In this document: positions 1 through 6,089 of the stretch, piece after piece
Layout: every line of letters begins with the position of its first letter
How positions within the stretch are numbered: the first letter of the stretch is position 1
Source of the DNA: an uncultured beta proteobacterium
GTDB lineage: Bacteria; Pseudomonadota; Gammaproteobacteria; Burkholderiales; Burkholderiaceae
Assembly: GCA_903909925.1 (NCBI GenBank)
Contig: CAIVXR010000087.1
Span: forward strand, 1-6,254
DNA: 6,254 bases
Direction: 5' to 3'
The notes under the pieces: generated by a model
Database searches by the model: none
Told to the model about the DNA's origin: nothing
The model's input: only the letters and a program-made list of their open reading frames with translations
Position numbers and translations under genes: made by a program

Positions 1-216
1 ACCCAACAAGGCGCAGCTCTGGGTTGGGGCTATTGGCCAGCCTATCGTGTCTCTAGCGGGCAGTTCTGGACGATGCAACAGCGTATAAACGATTGCTATC
101 GTCAGCAACGCTTCCCATTCCCAATATATGGCTCGGATCTGACTATGGCTTTGTCTATGTATATGGCAAAGAATGCTAATGGCGGCACTGTTGAAACCCC
201 TGGTTTAAAGCGTTAA
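1..216 (+). CDS. soxA: SoxA, C-terminal fragment (diheme cytochrome c subunit of SoxXA), 5' end outside the window
   Basis: The first 71 codons, in frame from base 1 to a TAA at 214-216, encode the end of SoxA. SoxA is the periplasmic subunit that, with SoxX, oxidatively joins thiosulfate to the SoxYZ carrier cysteine. The fragment shows the typical SoxA tail: a YWPAYR segment (residues 11-16 of the fragment), then QQRINDCYRQQR, then GSDLTMALSMYMA and a short PGLKR end. The Cys at fragment residue 32 lies where SoxA proteins carry the heme-ligating active-site cysteine (a persulfide in the Rhodovulum structure, about 38 residues after the last CxxCH His). The CxxCH motif itself would lie just upstream of base 1. 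soxX starts only 19 bases after the stop, so the two are surely co-transcribed. The identification rests on this tail plus the neighbours; the N-terminal part cannot be judged. Confidence 0.87.
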   Translation, partial: TQQGAALGWGYWPAYRVSSGQFWTMQQRINDCYRQQRFPFPIYGSDLTMALSMYMAKNANGGTVETPGLKR

Positions 217-235
217 TAGATAAGAGACAGAGACT

Positions 236-874
236 ATGAATATGAAGAACATGAAATCCCTCTTAGTTATTGGTAGCTTTGCTTTGGTAGCAATTGCAAT
301 GCAGGGATCCGCAGTCGCTCAACAAGTGAATGATCCTAAGTTCAATAAGATGATTAAGGATGGCTTTAAAGCGGATGGTATTGCTGGCTTAGATCGTATT
401 GATCAAGATGCCACCCAAAAGTTTTGCTCGGACCCTGTATTTGCAAATAGTAAGCAGGGTGAAAAGATGCGTGAGAAGATCCAAAAAATCAATATGGATA
501 CTATTAAGCAGCCTTCTGATGGTAAATACATCGGCGACTGGAAGAAGGGTGAAGCCATTGCGCAAAGCGGTCGTGGTTCTACTTGGACTGATAAAGCAGA
601 CACCCCGATAGGTGGTGGTTGCTACAACTGTCATCAAATTGACCCCAAGGAAATTTCTTATGGAAACATTGGACCATCATTAACTGGTTACGGAAAATTA
701 CGTGGTAATTCTCAAGAAGTCATTACCTATACTTGGAATCGCATCAATAACTCCAAGGCCTATAACGCGTGTAGCAATATGCCACGATTTGCCCATTTCA
801 AGCTCTTAAATGAACAGCAGATTCAGGATGTGATGGCCTTATTACTTGACCCTGCTTCTCCAGTGAATCAGTAA
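236..874 (+). CDS. soxX: SoxX, monoheme cytochrome c subunit of the SoxXA complex
   Basis: SoxX is the monoheme partner of SoxA in the periplasm and takes electrons from the thiosulfate-SoxYZ coupling reaction. The 212-residue product has a Sec signal peptide (hydrophobic stretch at about residues 8-25, likely cut after the AVA near residue 28). It has one heme site, CYNCH (129-133). The C-terminal part is typical of SoxX: NIGPSLTGYG (144-153), a Met in NMPRF (M182) as probable sixth heme ligand, and an ending in SPVN. Between signal and heme lies about 100 residues, longer than in the shortest SoxX proteins, with a Cys at 64; a second non-heme Cys is at 179. The start at 236 is the first of three in-frame ATGs (236, 242, 251) and has a purine-rich AAGAGA about 8 bases upstream, so the exact start is slightly uncertain. 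The gene follows soxA closely and a hairpin terminator follows it. Confidence 0.94.
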   Translation: MNMKNMKSLLVIGSFALVAIAMQGSAVAQQVNDPKFNKMIKDGFKADGIAGLDRIDQDATQKFCSDPVFANSKQGEKMREKIQKINMDTIKQPSDGKYIGDWKKGEAIAQSGRGSTWTDKADTPIGGGCYNCHQIDPKEISYGNIGPSLTGYGKLRGNSQEVITYTWNRINNSKAYNACSNMPRFAHFKLLNEQQIQDVMALLLDPASPVNQ

Positions 875-906
875 GCGAAGTATCGCAATAGTTTTAAAAG
901 AAAAAG

Positions 907-929
907 AACAGGCCGACAGGCCTGTTTTT
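907..929 (+). terminator. Intrinsic terminator-like hairpin between soxX and soxB
   Basis: A perfect 8-bp stem is formed by AACAGGCC (907-914) and GGCCTGTT (919-926) with a four-base GACA loop. It runs straight into a T run (925-929). The A-rich bases before the stem can pair further with the T run. This has the form of a rho-independent terminator. It lies inside what is otherwise one continuous sox gene row, 32 bases after the soxX stop and 14 bases before the soxB ribosome binding region ends, so it probably lowers rather than blocks transcription into soxB, or protects the soxAX 3' end. The function is inferred from structure alone. Confidence 0.8.
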
Positions 930-943
930 GTAAAGGGGTAGAT

Positions 944-2674
944 ATGTCTTTGAGTCGTCGTGATTTTCTGCAAGCCTTAGCAGTTGCATCGGCTGGCGGA
1001 ATGAGTTTGCAATCGAACTTTGTGAATGCTCAATCTACTGCACAAAAATTCTATGATTTGCCGAAGTTTGGTAATGTGCATTTCCTGCATTACACCGACT
1101 GCCACGCGCAGTTATTACCAATTTACTTTCGCGAGCCCAATGTCAATCTAGGTATTGACTCCCAAGAGGGAAAAACGCCTCACTTAGTAGGCGAATATTT
1201 CTTAAAGGCTAATGGGATTGCGCCAGGTACCCGTGATGCACACGCATTTACCTACTTAGACTATGTAGCAGCAGCTCAGAACTACGGCAAGATGGGTGGC
1301 TTCGCGCATATGGCCACTCTCATTAAACAAATGAAAGCCAATCGCCCTGGAGCGCTCTTACTTGACGGTGGTGACACCTGGCAGGGCTCTGCTACTGCGT
1401 TATGGACCAACGGTCAAGATATGGTGGATGCCGCTCTTGCTTTGGGTGTTGATGTGATGACGGCCCATTGGGAGATGACCCTGGGCGAAAAGCGCGTGAT
1501 GGAAATTGTGAACAATGATTTCAAGGGCAAGATTTCTTTCATTGCACAAAACATCAAGACAGCAGATTTTGGTGATATGGTTTTTAACCCCTATGTTATG
1601 AAAGTGCAGAATGGCATTCAGACAGCCATTATTGGTCAAGCCTTCCCATACACACCGATAGCAAACCCTCGCTATTTCACGCCTGATTGGACCTTTGGTA
1701 TTCAGGAAGAGAATATGCAAAAGACCATTGATGAAGTGAGAGCAAAAGGGGCAAAGGTAGTTGTGCTTCTATCTCATAATGGTATGGATGTGGATTTGAA
1801 GATGGCCTCACGTGTTCGTGGTTTGGATGCAATCTTGGGTGGTCATACCCATGATGGCGTGCCGATTCCAGTAAAGGTGAAAAATGCTGGTGGAATAACG
1901 CTGGTTACTAACGCTGGATCTAATAGTAAGTTCTTAGGTGTATTGGATTTTGATGTGAAGGGGGGCAAGCCAGTAGATTTTCGCTACAAGCTTTTCCCAA
2001 TTTTCTCTAATATGATTCCTTCTGATCTTGCTATGAGCAAACTCATTGCTAAGATCAGAGCCCCCTATGAGACAAAGCTCAATGAGAAGCTAGCAACTAC
2101 CGAAGGTCTTTTATATCGCCGCGGTAACTTCAATGGCAGCTTTGATCAACTCATCCTTGATGGTTTGATGGCACAGAAAAATGCTGAGATCGCATTCTCG
2201 CCAGGCTTTCGCTGGGGTACCAGTCTTTTGCCAGGACAAGCGATTACTCGTGAGAATCTCTTAGATCAAACAGCAATCACTTATCCATACACCACCGTTA
2301 CGAATATGACGGGTGAGACGATTAAAACCATTTTGGAAGATGTGGCGGACAATTTATTCAATCCTGATCCGTATTATCAACAGGGTGGTGACATGGTGCG
2401 TGTTGGCGGTATGCAATACACCATTGATCCAGTCCAGGCTGTTGGTAAGCGGATTACCGATATGCGACTCAATGGTAAAGCAATCGATGCAAGTAAAACC
2501 TATAAAGTAGCAGGGTGGGCACCAGTGAGCGAAGATGCTAAGAGTGCTGGTGGCGAAGCTATTTGGGATGTCATGGAAAGACATTTAAGAGACGTTAAAG
2601 TGGTGAAGGCTGTTCAGTTGAATGAGCCTATCATTAAAGGCGTTAGTAAGAATCCAGGTATGGCTCCAATCTAA
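944..2674 (+). CDS. soxB: SoxB, Tat-exported sulfate thiol hydrolase (di-manganese)
   Basis: SoxB hydrolyses the sulfone group from S-sulfonated SoxYZ in the periplasm and releases sulfate. The 576-residue product begins with a twin-arginine signal, SRRDFLQ (4-10), followed by a hydrophobic stretch, so it is exported folded with its metals. The N-terminal half is the calcineurin-like metallophosphoesterase/5'-nucleotidase fold with all metal motifs: HYTDCHAQ (49-56; D52, H54), DGGDTWQGS (141-149; D144), AHWE (174-177), AQN (201-203), LLSHNGMD (275-282; H278) and GGHTHDG (299-305). The 5'-nucleotidase C-terminal domain covers about residues 380-545, with GNFNGSFDQL and the NMTGETIK segment. 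The length is normal for SoxB. The HWE motif in place of the nucleotidase NHE motif marks it as SoxB rather than UshA. A strong AAAGGGG (932-938) sits 5 bases before the ATG. An intrinsic hairpin precedes the gene and a DsrE-family gene follows after 22 bases. Confidence 0.97.
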   Translation: MSLSRRDFLQALAVASAGGMSLQSNFVNAQSTAQKFYDLPKFGNVHFLHYTDCHAQLLPIYFREPNVNLGIDSQEGKTPHLVGEYFLKANGIAPGTRDAHAFTYLDYVAAAQNYGKMGGFAHMATLIKQMKANRPGALLLDGGDTWQGSATALWTNGQDMVDAALALGVDVMTAHWEMTLGEKRVMEIVNNDFKGKISFIAQNIKTADFGDMVFNPYVMKVQNGIQTAIIGQAFPYTPIANPRYFTPDWTFGIQEENMQKTIDEVRAKGAKVVVLLSHNGMDVDLKMASRVRGLDAILGGHTHDGVPIPVKVKNAGGITLVTNAGSNSKFLGVLDFDVKGGKPVDFRYKLFPIFSNMIPSDLAMSKLIAKIRAPYETKLNEKLATTEGLLYRRGNFNGSFDQLILDGLMAQKNAEIAFSPGFRWGTSLLPGQAITRENLLDQTAITYPYTTVTNMTGETIKTILEDVADNLFNPDPYYQQGGDMVRVGGMQYTIDPVQAVGKRITDMRLNGKAIDASKTYKVAGWAPVSEDAKSAGGEAIWDVMERHLRDVKVVKAVQLNEPIIKGVSKNPGMAPI

Positions 2675-2683
2675 TCAATTCTT

Positions 2684-2688
2684 AAAGG
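2684..2688 (+). promoter_or_regulatory. Ribosome binding site fixing the start of the DsrE-family gene
   Basis: AAAGG lies 8 bases before the ATG at 2697 and after the soxB stop. The reading frame is open further upstream, to an ATG at 2622 inside soxB, but that start has no such site and would put about 25 non-family residues in front of a good signal peptide. The start at 2697 is therefore preferred. Confidence 0.7.
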
Positions 2689-2696
2689 TTGTAACA

Positions 2697-3134
2697 ATGA
2701 AAAAAATTATCCAGCTTATTTTTGCAGCCATCCTTGCTATTGGTTTTGCATCTCATGTCAGCGCACAATCTGCAGGACCTACAAAAGTCGTTTATCACAT
2801 TGATGATGCTGAAGCCCAAGGCTTAAAAGGTTTGCGAAACATTCGTAATCACTTAGATGTTTCTCCCCAAACCACCATTATTGTTGTGACCCATGCCAAT
2901 GGAGTAGATCTTCTCATGGAGGGGGCCAAAGATAAAAAGAATAATGTGGAATATGCCCCACTAGTAGGAGCCCTTAAGTCTCGCGGAGTGAAGTTTGAGG
3001 TTTGTGAAATTACTTTAAAAAATCGCAATCTGAAGAAAGATCAATTTATCTTGGATGCAGATTTCACACCATCTGGAGTAGTACGGGTTGCGGACCTGCA
3101 ATATAAAGACGGCTTTGCCTATATCAAACCATAA
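2697..3134 (+). CDS. Exported DsrE-family protein (possible periplasmic sulfur carrier)
   Basis: This 145-residue protein belongs to the DsrE/DsrF-like family, small proteins that in their cytoplasmic forms bind or relay sulfur through cysteines. Family features seen are the opening KVVYHID (30-36), the LRNIRNHLD helix (46-54), TTIIVVTHANGVDLLM (59-74), a hydrophilic helix ending in LKSRGVKFEVCEITLKNR (93-110), and a conserved Cys at 103, the only Cys in the protein. Unlike classic DsrE it starts with a clear Sec signal peptide (MKK, hydrophobic residues 4-18, likely cut near SAQ at 22-24), so it should act in the periplasm. It lies 22 bases after soxB and 10 bases before an MBL hydrolase gene, so co-transcription is likely. 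A role in carrying or buffering sulfur released during Sox turnover is an inference from family and context; no specific substrate can be read from the sequence. Confidence 0.86.
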   Translation: MKKIIQLIFAAILAIGFASHVSAQSAGPTKVVYHIDDAEAQGLKGLRNIRNHLDVSPQTTIIVVTHANGVDLLMEGAKDKKNNVEYAPLVGALKSRGVKFEVCEITLKNRNLKKDQFILDADFTPSGVVRVADLQYKDGFAYIKP

Positions 3135-3144
3135 TTCCTAGCCA

Positions 3145-4107
3145 ATGGATATCCGTTTTATAAAGAACCTAATAGGAGTCTTCATAGTATTTCCGATGTT
3201 TTTTAGTAGCACTTTCGGGCAGAACACCAAACCTGTCGATACCATTCAATTAAAACCTATTCAGGTTGCTCCTCATACTTATTTCGTGCAGGGCTTTGCA
3301 GAAATGGGAAGCAGTACTAACCAAAACTTTATTTCAAATGCTGGCTTTGTAGTGACTCCTACAGGTGTCGTAGTTGTGGACGCCTTAGGCTCACCTATTC
3401 TTGCGCAAAAATTGATTGCTGAAATCAAAAAGATCACCAATCAAAAAGTCGTTGCAGTGATTGTGAGTCACTATCATGCTGATCACATTTATGGATTGCA
3501 AGAGTTTAAGAGGATCGGCGCTAAGATTTACGCTCAAGGCGAAGGTAGAAACTATCTTTCTTCAGAAACCGCCAAGCAGCGCTTGATTGTCTCGCAAAGG
3601 GATTTTGCTCCTTGGGTAAATGCCAATACCAAGCTCATCACTGCTGATGTGTGGATTGATCAAAAACTCAAGCTATCTATTGGTGGGGTGGATTTTTTCA
3701 TTAGTCGCGTTGGGCCTGCTCATGCACCCGAAGACTTAATGGTTTACGTGCCATCAGAAAAAGTCCTGTTTGCTGGAGATCTTGTTTTTAGGGGGCGTAT
3801 CCCTTTTGTTGGTAATGCCGATAGTAAAGGCTGGCTGAAGGGCTTAGATGAGATTGAAAAATTCAATCCCAACATCGTGATTCCTGGGCATGGGAATTAT
3901 TCTGTTAAGCCCTCTGAAGATATTGCTTTCACCAGAAATTACCTTAAATATCTGCGGGAATCAATGTCTACAGCGGCCATCAATATGGATCCCTTTGATG
4001 CAGCTTACAAACAGGCTAACTGGTCAGAATACGAAGGAATGCCTTTGTTTAAGGCTGCTAACCGCATGAACGCCTATAACGTCTACCTATCAATCCAGGC
4101 TGAGTAG
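3145..4107 (+). CDS. Exported metallo-beta-lactamase-fold hydrolase (SoxH-like)
   Basis: This 320-residue zinc hydrolase has the complete metallo-beta-lactamase metal set: HYHADH (109-114; H109, H111, D113, H114), H193 in GPAHAPED, D212 in FAGDLVF and H249 in PGHG. It therefore looks catalytically intact with a two-metal site. An N-terminal signal peptide is visible (basic start DIRFIK, hydrophobic residues 9-20, possible cut before Q26), pointing to the periplasm. MBL proteins of this type (SoxH and relatives of the quinoprotein-linked hydrolases) occur in sox clusters but are not needed for the core cycle, and their substrate is not settled. A thioester, persulfide or glutathione-linked sulfur compound is possible but unproven. 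No Shine-Dalgarno sequence is seen before the ATG at 3145. An internal ATG at 3196 would destroy the signal peptide, so 3145 is kept, possibly translated by coupling to the DsrE-family gene that ends 10 bases earlier. Confidence 0.9.
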   Translation: MDIRFIKNLIGVFIVFPMFFSSTFGQNTKPVDTIQLKPIQVAPHTYFVQGFAEMGSSTNQNFISNAGFVVTPTGVVVVDALGSPILAQKLIAEIKKITNQKVVAVIVSHYHADHIYGLQEFKRIGAKIYAQGEGRNYLSSETAKQRLIVSQRDFAPWVNANTKLITADVWIDQKLKLSIGGVDFFISRVGPAHAPEDLMVYVPSEKVLFAGDLVFRGRIPFVGNADSKGWLKGLDEIEKFNPNIVIPGHGNYSVKPSEDIAFTRNYLKYLRESMSTAAINMDPFDAAYKQANWSEYEGMPLFKAANRMNAYNVYLSIQAE

Positions 4108-4165
4108 GGCAATTTTGGTCGTTGGGCCTTAAAATAGCAGATTAATGCTAAATCCTTGATTTGTA

Positions 4166-4483
4166 ATGAAAATGATTTTTATTCGATCTATTTCTTTGAT
4201 TGCTCTCAGTGTGCTGTTTAGCACGCCGGTGATGGCTGCTCCTGATCTAGCAAATGGCAAGACTATTGACCAACAAAAATGCTATGCCTGCCATGCTAAG
4301 AAAACGGGCTTTGGTAATGGCGACATGATCTATACGCGCAGTGATAGCAAAGTAAAGTCTGTAGCCAATTTGAAAAAGACTGTTGGCATGTGTAATACCG
4401 AGCTGCGCTTAGATTTATTTCCTGAAGATGAAGCTGATGTAGTTGCTTATCTGAACCAGCAGTTTTATAAATTCAAACCTTAA
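4166..4483 (+). CDS. Small periplasmic monoheme cytochrome c
   Basis: The product is 105 residues with a Sec signal peptide (hydrophobic residues 9-22, likely cut at VMA-A near residue 24), leaving a mature protein of about 81 residues. It has one heme-binding CYACH (39-43). Possible axial Met ligands are M54 (GDMIYTR) and M75 (VGMCN). A non-heme Cys at 76 stands next to M75. The C-terminal helix, FPEDEADVVAYLNQQFY (85-101), is typical of small class I-like cytochromes. In this setting it is a plausible electron acceptor for SoxXA or another sulfur enzyme, delivering electrons to a terminal oxidase; that role is inferred from position. It is not SoxD or SoxE by any motif I can be sure of. The start at 4166 has no clear Shine-Dalgarno sequence; a second ATG at 4172 would give nearly the same protein. 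It lies 58 bases after the MBL gene. Confidence 0.86.
   Translation: MKMIFIRSISLIALSVLFSTPVMAAPDLANGKTIDQQKCYACHAKKTGFGNGDMIYTRSDSKVKSVANLKKTVGMCNTELRLDLFPEDEADVVAYLNQQFYKFKP
4443..4471 (+). promoter_or_regulatory. Candidate sigma70 promoter for the transporter genes
   Basis: TTGCTT (4443-4448) and TATAAA (4466-4471) are separated by exactly 17 bases, the optimal spacing for a sigma70 promoter. The -10 element matches the consensus in five of six positions, the -35 in its TTG half. Transcription would begin near 4478 and give a leader of roughly 26 bases before the ATG at 4504. The site lies inside the last codons of the cytochrome gene. AT-rich coding sequence can give such matches by chance, so this is a suggestion only. 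Confidence 0.35.
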
Positions 4484-4503
4484 TTTTTTTAAATACAGTC
4501 GCT

Positions 4504-5625
4504 ATGGATGTTGTAGATATCAATTCTCTCAGTAGGTCAGTCCTTTGGACTACTTTTGCCATTACTTTTTTGCTTGGTGCGTTGATGCAAAAAACGGGCT
4601 TTTGCAGCATGGGTGCCGTTTCCGATGTATTCATCATGTCTAGCTGGGGTCGCTTAAGACAGTGGTTCTTGGCGATTGGGATCGCTATTATCGGCTTTAC
4701 TTTAATGTCTTATTTTGGCTTGATAGATCCTCTGAAAAGCTTTTACACCGGCAATAAGTTTTTATGGCTTTCGAGCGTTGTTGGTAGTATTTTGTTTGGT
4801 TTTGGCATGGTTCTAGCTTCAGGATGTGGCAGTAAAACTTTGGTACGTATTGGCGGTGGCAATTTAAAGTCCGTGATTGTTTTCATGGTTTTAGGTTTAT
4901 TTGCCTATATGACTATGCGTGGTTTCTTGGGCGTTATTCGCATTAATACCCTCGACACAGTCTTCATTGCTTTTAGTACCCCACAAGACTTACCCAGCCT
5001 TCTAAGCGGTCCTCTAGGGATTGCTCGTAGCAATCTGCATCTTGCTTTAGGCTTGATCATCGGTTTCGCATTTATTACTTATGCCTTAATTAGCAAGACA
5101 TTTTGGACGACTGAGAACCTGATTGCCGGTATTGGTGTCGGCTTGGCGATCTGCGCAGTATGGTGGGTATCAGGCAATCTAGGTTATGTTTCTGAAGATC
5201 CTAATACTTTAGAAGAAGTATTTTTAGTGACCAACTCTGGTCGTATGGAAAGCCTATCTTTTGTTGCCCCTTACGCTTATTCCTTAGATTGGCTCATGAT
5301 GTATAGCGATACATCCAAAGTTCTCACAGTCGGTATTGTTGCCGTTCTAGGCATGATCTTAGGATCAGCCCTCATTGCTATTGCAAGTAAAACATTCCGC
5401 TGGGAATCTTTTCGTAACACTGAAGATACGGCAAACCATCTTATTGGTGCGGCTTTAATGGGGTTTGGTGGTGTTACAGCATTAGGCTGTACTGTAGGGC
5501 AGGGATTAAGCGGCATTTCTACTTTAGCCCTTGGATCATTATTGGCCTTGCCTGGATTTATTTTTGGCGCCTATTTGGGGATGCGTTATTTGCAATATCG
5601 TCTTGCTCCAAATCCTTGCAGTTAA
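4504..5625 (+). CDS. Full-length YeeE/YedE family membrane transporter (TsuA-type, putative thiosulfate importer)
   Basis: This 373-residue inner-membrane protein has about nine hydrophobic segments (roughly 13-29, 55-73, 87-107, 121-139, 176-197, 204-222, 273-295, 312-329, 341-362). It carries the two-fold repeated YeeE/YedE sulfur-transport motifs. The cysteine sites expected in TsuA-type thiosulfate transporters are all present: GFCSMGA (C34), ASGCGSKTLVRIGGGNLKS (C108) and ALGCTVGQGLSG (C329). In characterised TsuA these conserved Cys residues line the path along which thiosulfate is passed, so import of thiosulfate or a similar sulfur anion is the best prediction. The protein is somewhat longer than minimal TsuA because of a loop between about residues 223 and 270. 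It begins 20 bases after the cytochrome gene, without a recognisable Shine-Dalgarno sequence, and may have its own promoter at 4443-4471. A second, split YeeE/YedE system follows after 25 bases. Confidence 0.91.
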   Translation: MDVVDINSLSRSVLWTTFAITFLLGALMQKTGFCSMGAVSDVFIMSSWGRLRQWFLAIGIAIIGFTLMSYFGLIDPLKSFYTGNKFLWLSSVVGSILFGFGMVLASGCGSKTLVRIGGGNLKSVIVFMVLGLFAYMTMRGFLGVIRINTLDTVFIAFSTPQDLPSLLSGPLGIARSNLHLALGLIIGFAFITYALISKTFWTTENLIAGIGVGLAICAVWWVSGNLGYVSEDPNTLEEVFLVTNSGRMESLSFVAPYAYSLDWLMMYSDTSKVLTVGIVAVLGMILGSALIAIASKTFRWESFRNTEDTANHLIGAALMGFGGVTALGCTVGQGLSGISTLALGSLLALPGFIFGAYLGMRYLQYRLAPNPCS

Positions 5626-5650
5626 TTTTTTCATAGACTGGATTGCATTA

Positions 5651-6088
5651 ATGCAAATTGACTGGCTTTCCTTCACACCCATTCCTTCCTTGCTTGGCGG
5701 GATGATTTTAGGCGGCGCTGCAGCACTCTATGTTCTTTTTCACGGTCGCATACTTGGTATTAGTGGGATCGTTGCTGGATTGCTTCATCCTCAATTGACC
5801 GACTCTGCTTGGCGCCTGAGTTTGGTTCTGGGTTTAATTTCAGCTCCATTTTTAGCAGCATTATTTTTCGGCATTATTCCAATCGTTGAGATTGACTCTG
5901 CTTGGATCGCCATTGTGATTGCGGGTCTTTTAGTAGGTTTTGGTGCTCAGTACGGTTCAGGATGCACTAGCGGTCATGGCATTTGTGGCTTGTCTCGTTT
6001 ATCCCCTCGCTCATTGGTGGCAACACTCTCCTTTATGAGCGCTGGTTTTATTATTGTCTACATAATCCGTCATTTGATCGGAGGCTAA
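5651..6088 (+). CDS. Half-size YeeE/YedE family membrane protein (PmpA-like)
   Basis: This 145-residue protein corresponds to one half of a YeeE/YedE transporter, with about four membrane segments (roughly 12-31, 55-75, 83-100, 122-140). Family motifs are HGRILGISGIVAGLL (31-45) and the sulfur-transport signature GSGCTSGHGICGLSRLSPRS (102-121) with C105 and C112. Such half proteins are normally encoded next to a DUF6691-type partner (PmpA/PmpB arrangement), exactly as seen here. They are thought to move sulfur-containing ions, but their substrate is less certain than for TsuA. The start at 5651 is the first ATG after the previous gene's stop and places the first membrane segment near the N-terminus. 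The frame is open back to 5531, but that part overlaps the previous transporter gene in another frame and reads as non-family sequence. The only possible ribosome site is a weak CTGGAT about 6 bases upstream. Confidence 0.87.
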   Translation: MQIDWLSFTPIPSLLGGMILGGAAALYVLFHGRILGISGIVAGLLHPQLTDSAWRLSLVLGLISAPFLAALFFGIIPIVEIDSAWIAIVIAGLLVGFGAQYGSGCTSGHGICGLSRLSPRSLVATLSFMSAGFIIVYIIRHLIGG

Positions 6089-6089
6089 G

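Noticed and set aside
389..637. Minus-strand open frames within soxX
   Set aside because: They lie fully inside a convincing cytochrome gene, have no family motif or ribosome site, and their translations look like random low-complexity antisense sequence.
1400..1720. 106-codon minus-strand open frame inside soxB
   Set aside because: It overlaps the conserved metal-site region of SoxB, which fixes the coding frame; the antisense product has no recognisable domain or signal.
2313..2584. Short open frames on both strands within the 3' part of soxB
   Set aside because: Both lie within the 5'-nucleotidase C-terminal domain of SoxB and have no independent coding evidence.
2622..2696. Longer N-terminus for the DsrE-family gene, overlapping the end of soxB
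   Set aside because: The start at 2697 has a ribosome site and yields a normal signal peptide at the N-terminus; the extra 25 residues would bury it.
4111..4135. Possible terminator after the MBL gene
   Set aside because: The stem is only A-T pairs plus two G-C pairs with a TT bulge and a large loop, and no T run follows; too weak to call.
4299..4606. Repeated AAAACGGGCTTT string in the cytochrome and transporter genes
   Set aside because: Both copies encode a KTGF tetrapeptide in unrelated proteins; the match is short and most likely chance.
5277..5516. 79-codon minus-strand open frame in the TsuA-type gene
   Set aside because: It is antisense to conserved transporter motifs including GCTVGQG and has no features of its own.
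5531..5650. Extended N-terminus of the half-size YeeE/YedE gene overlapping the previous gene by about 95 bases
   Set aside because: The extension is the out-of-frame image of the preceding transporter's C-terminus; family-like sequence starts at the ATG at 5651.
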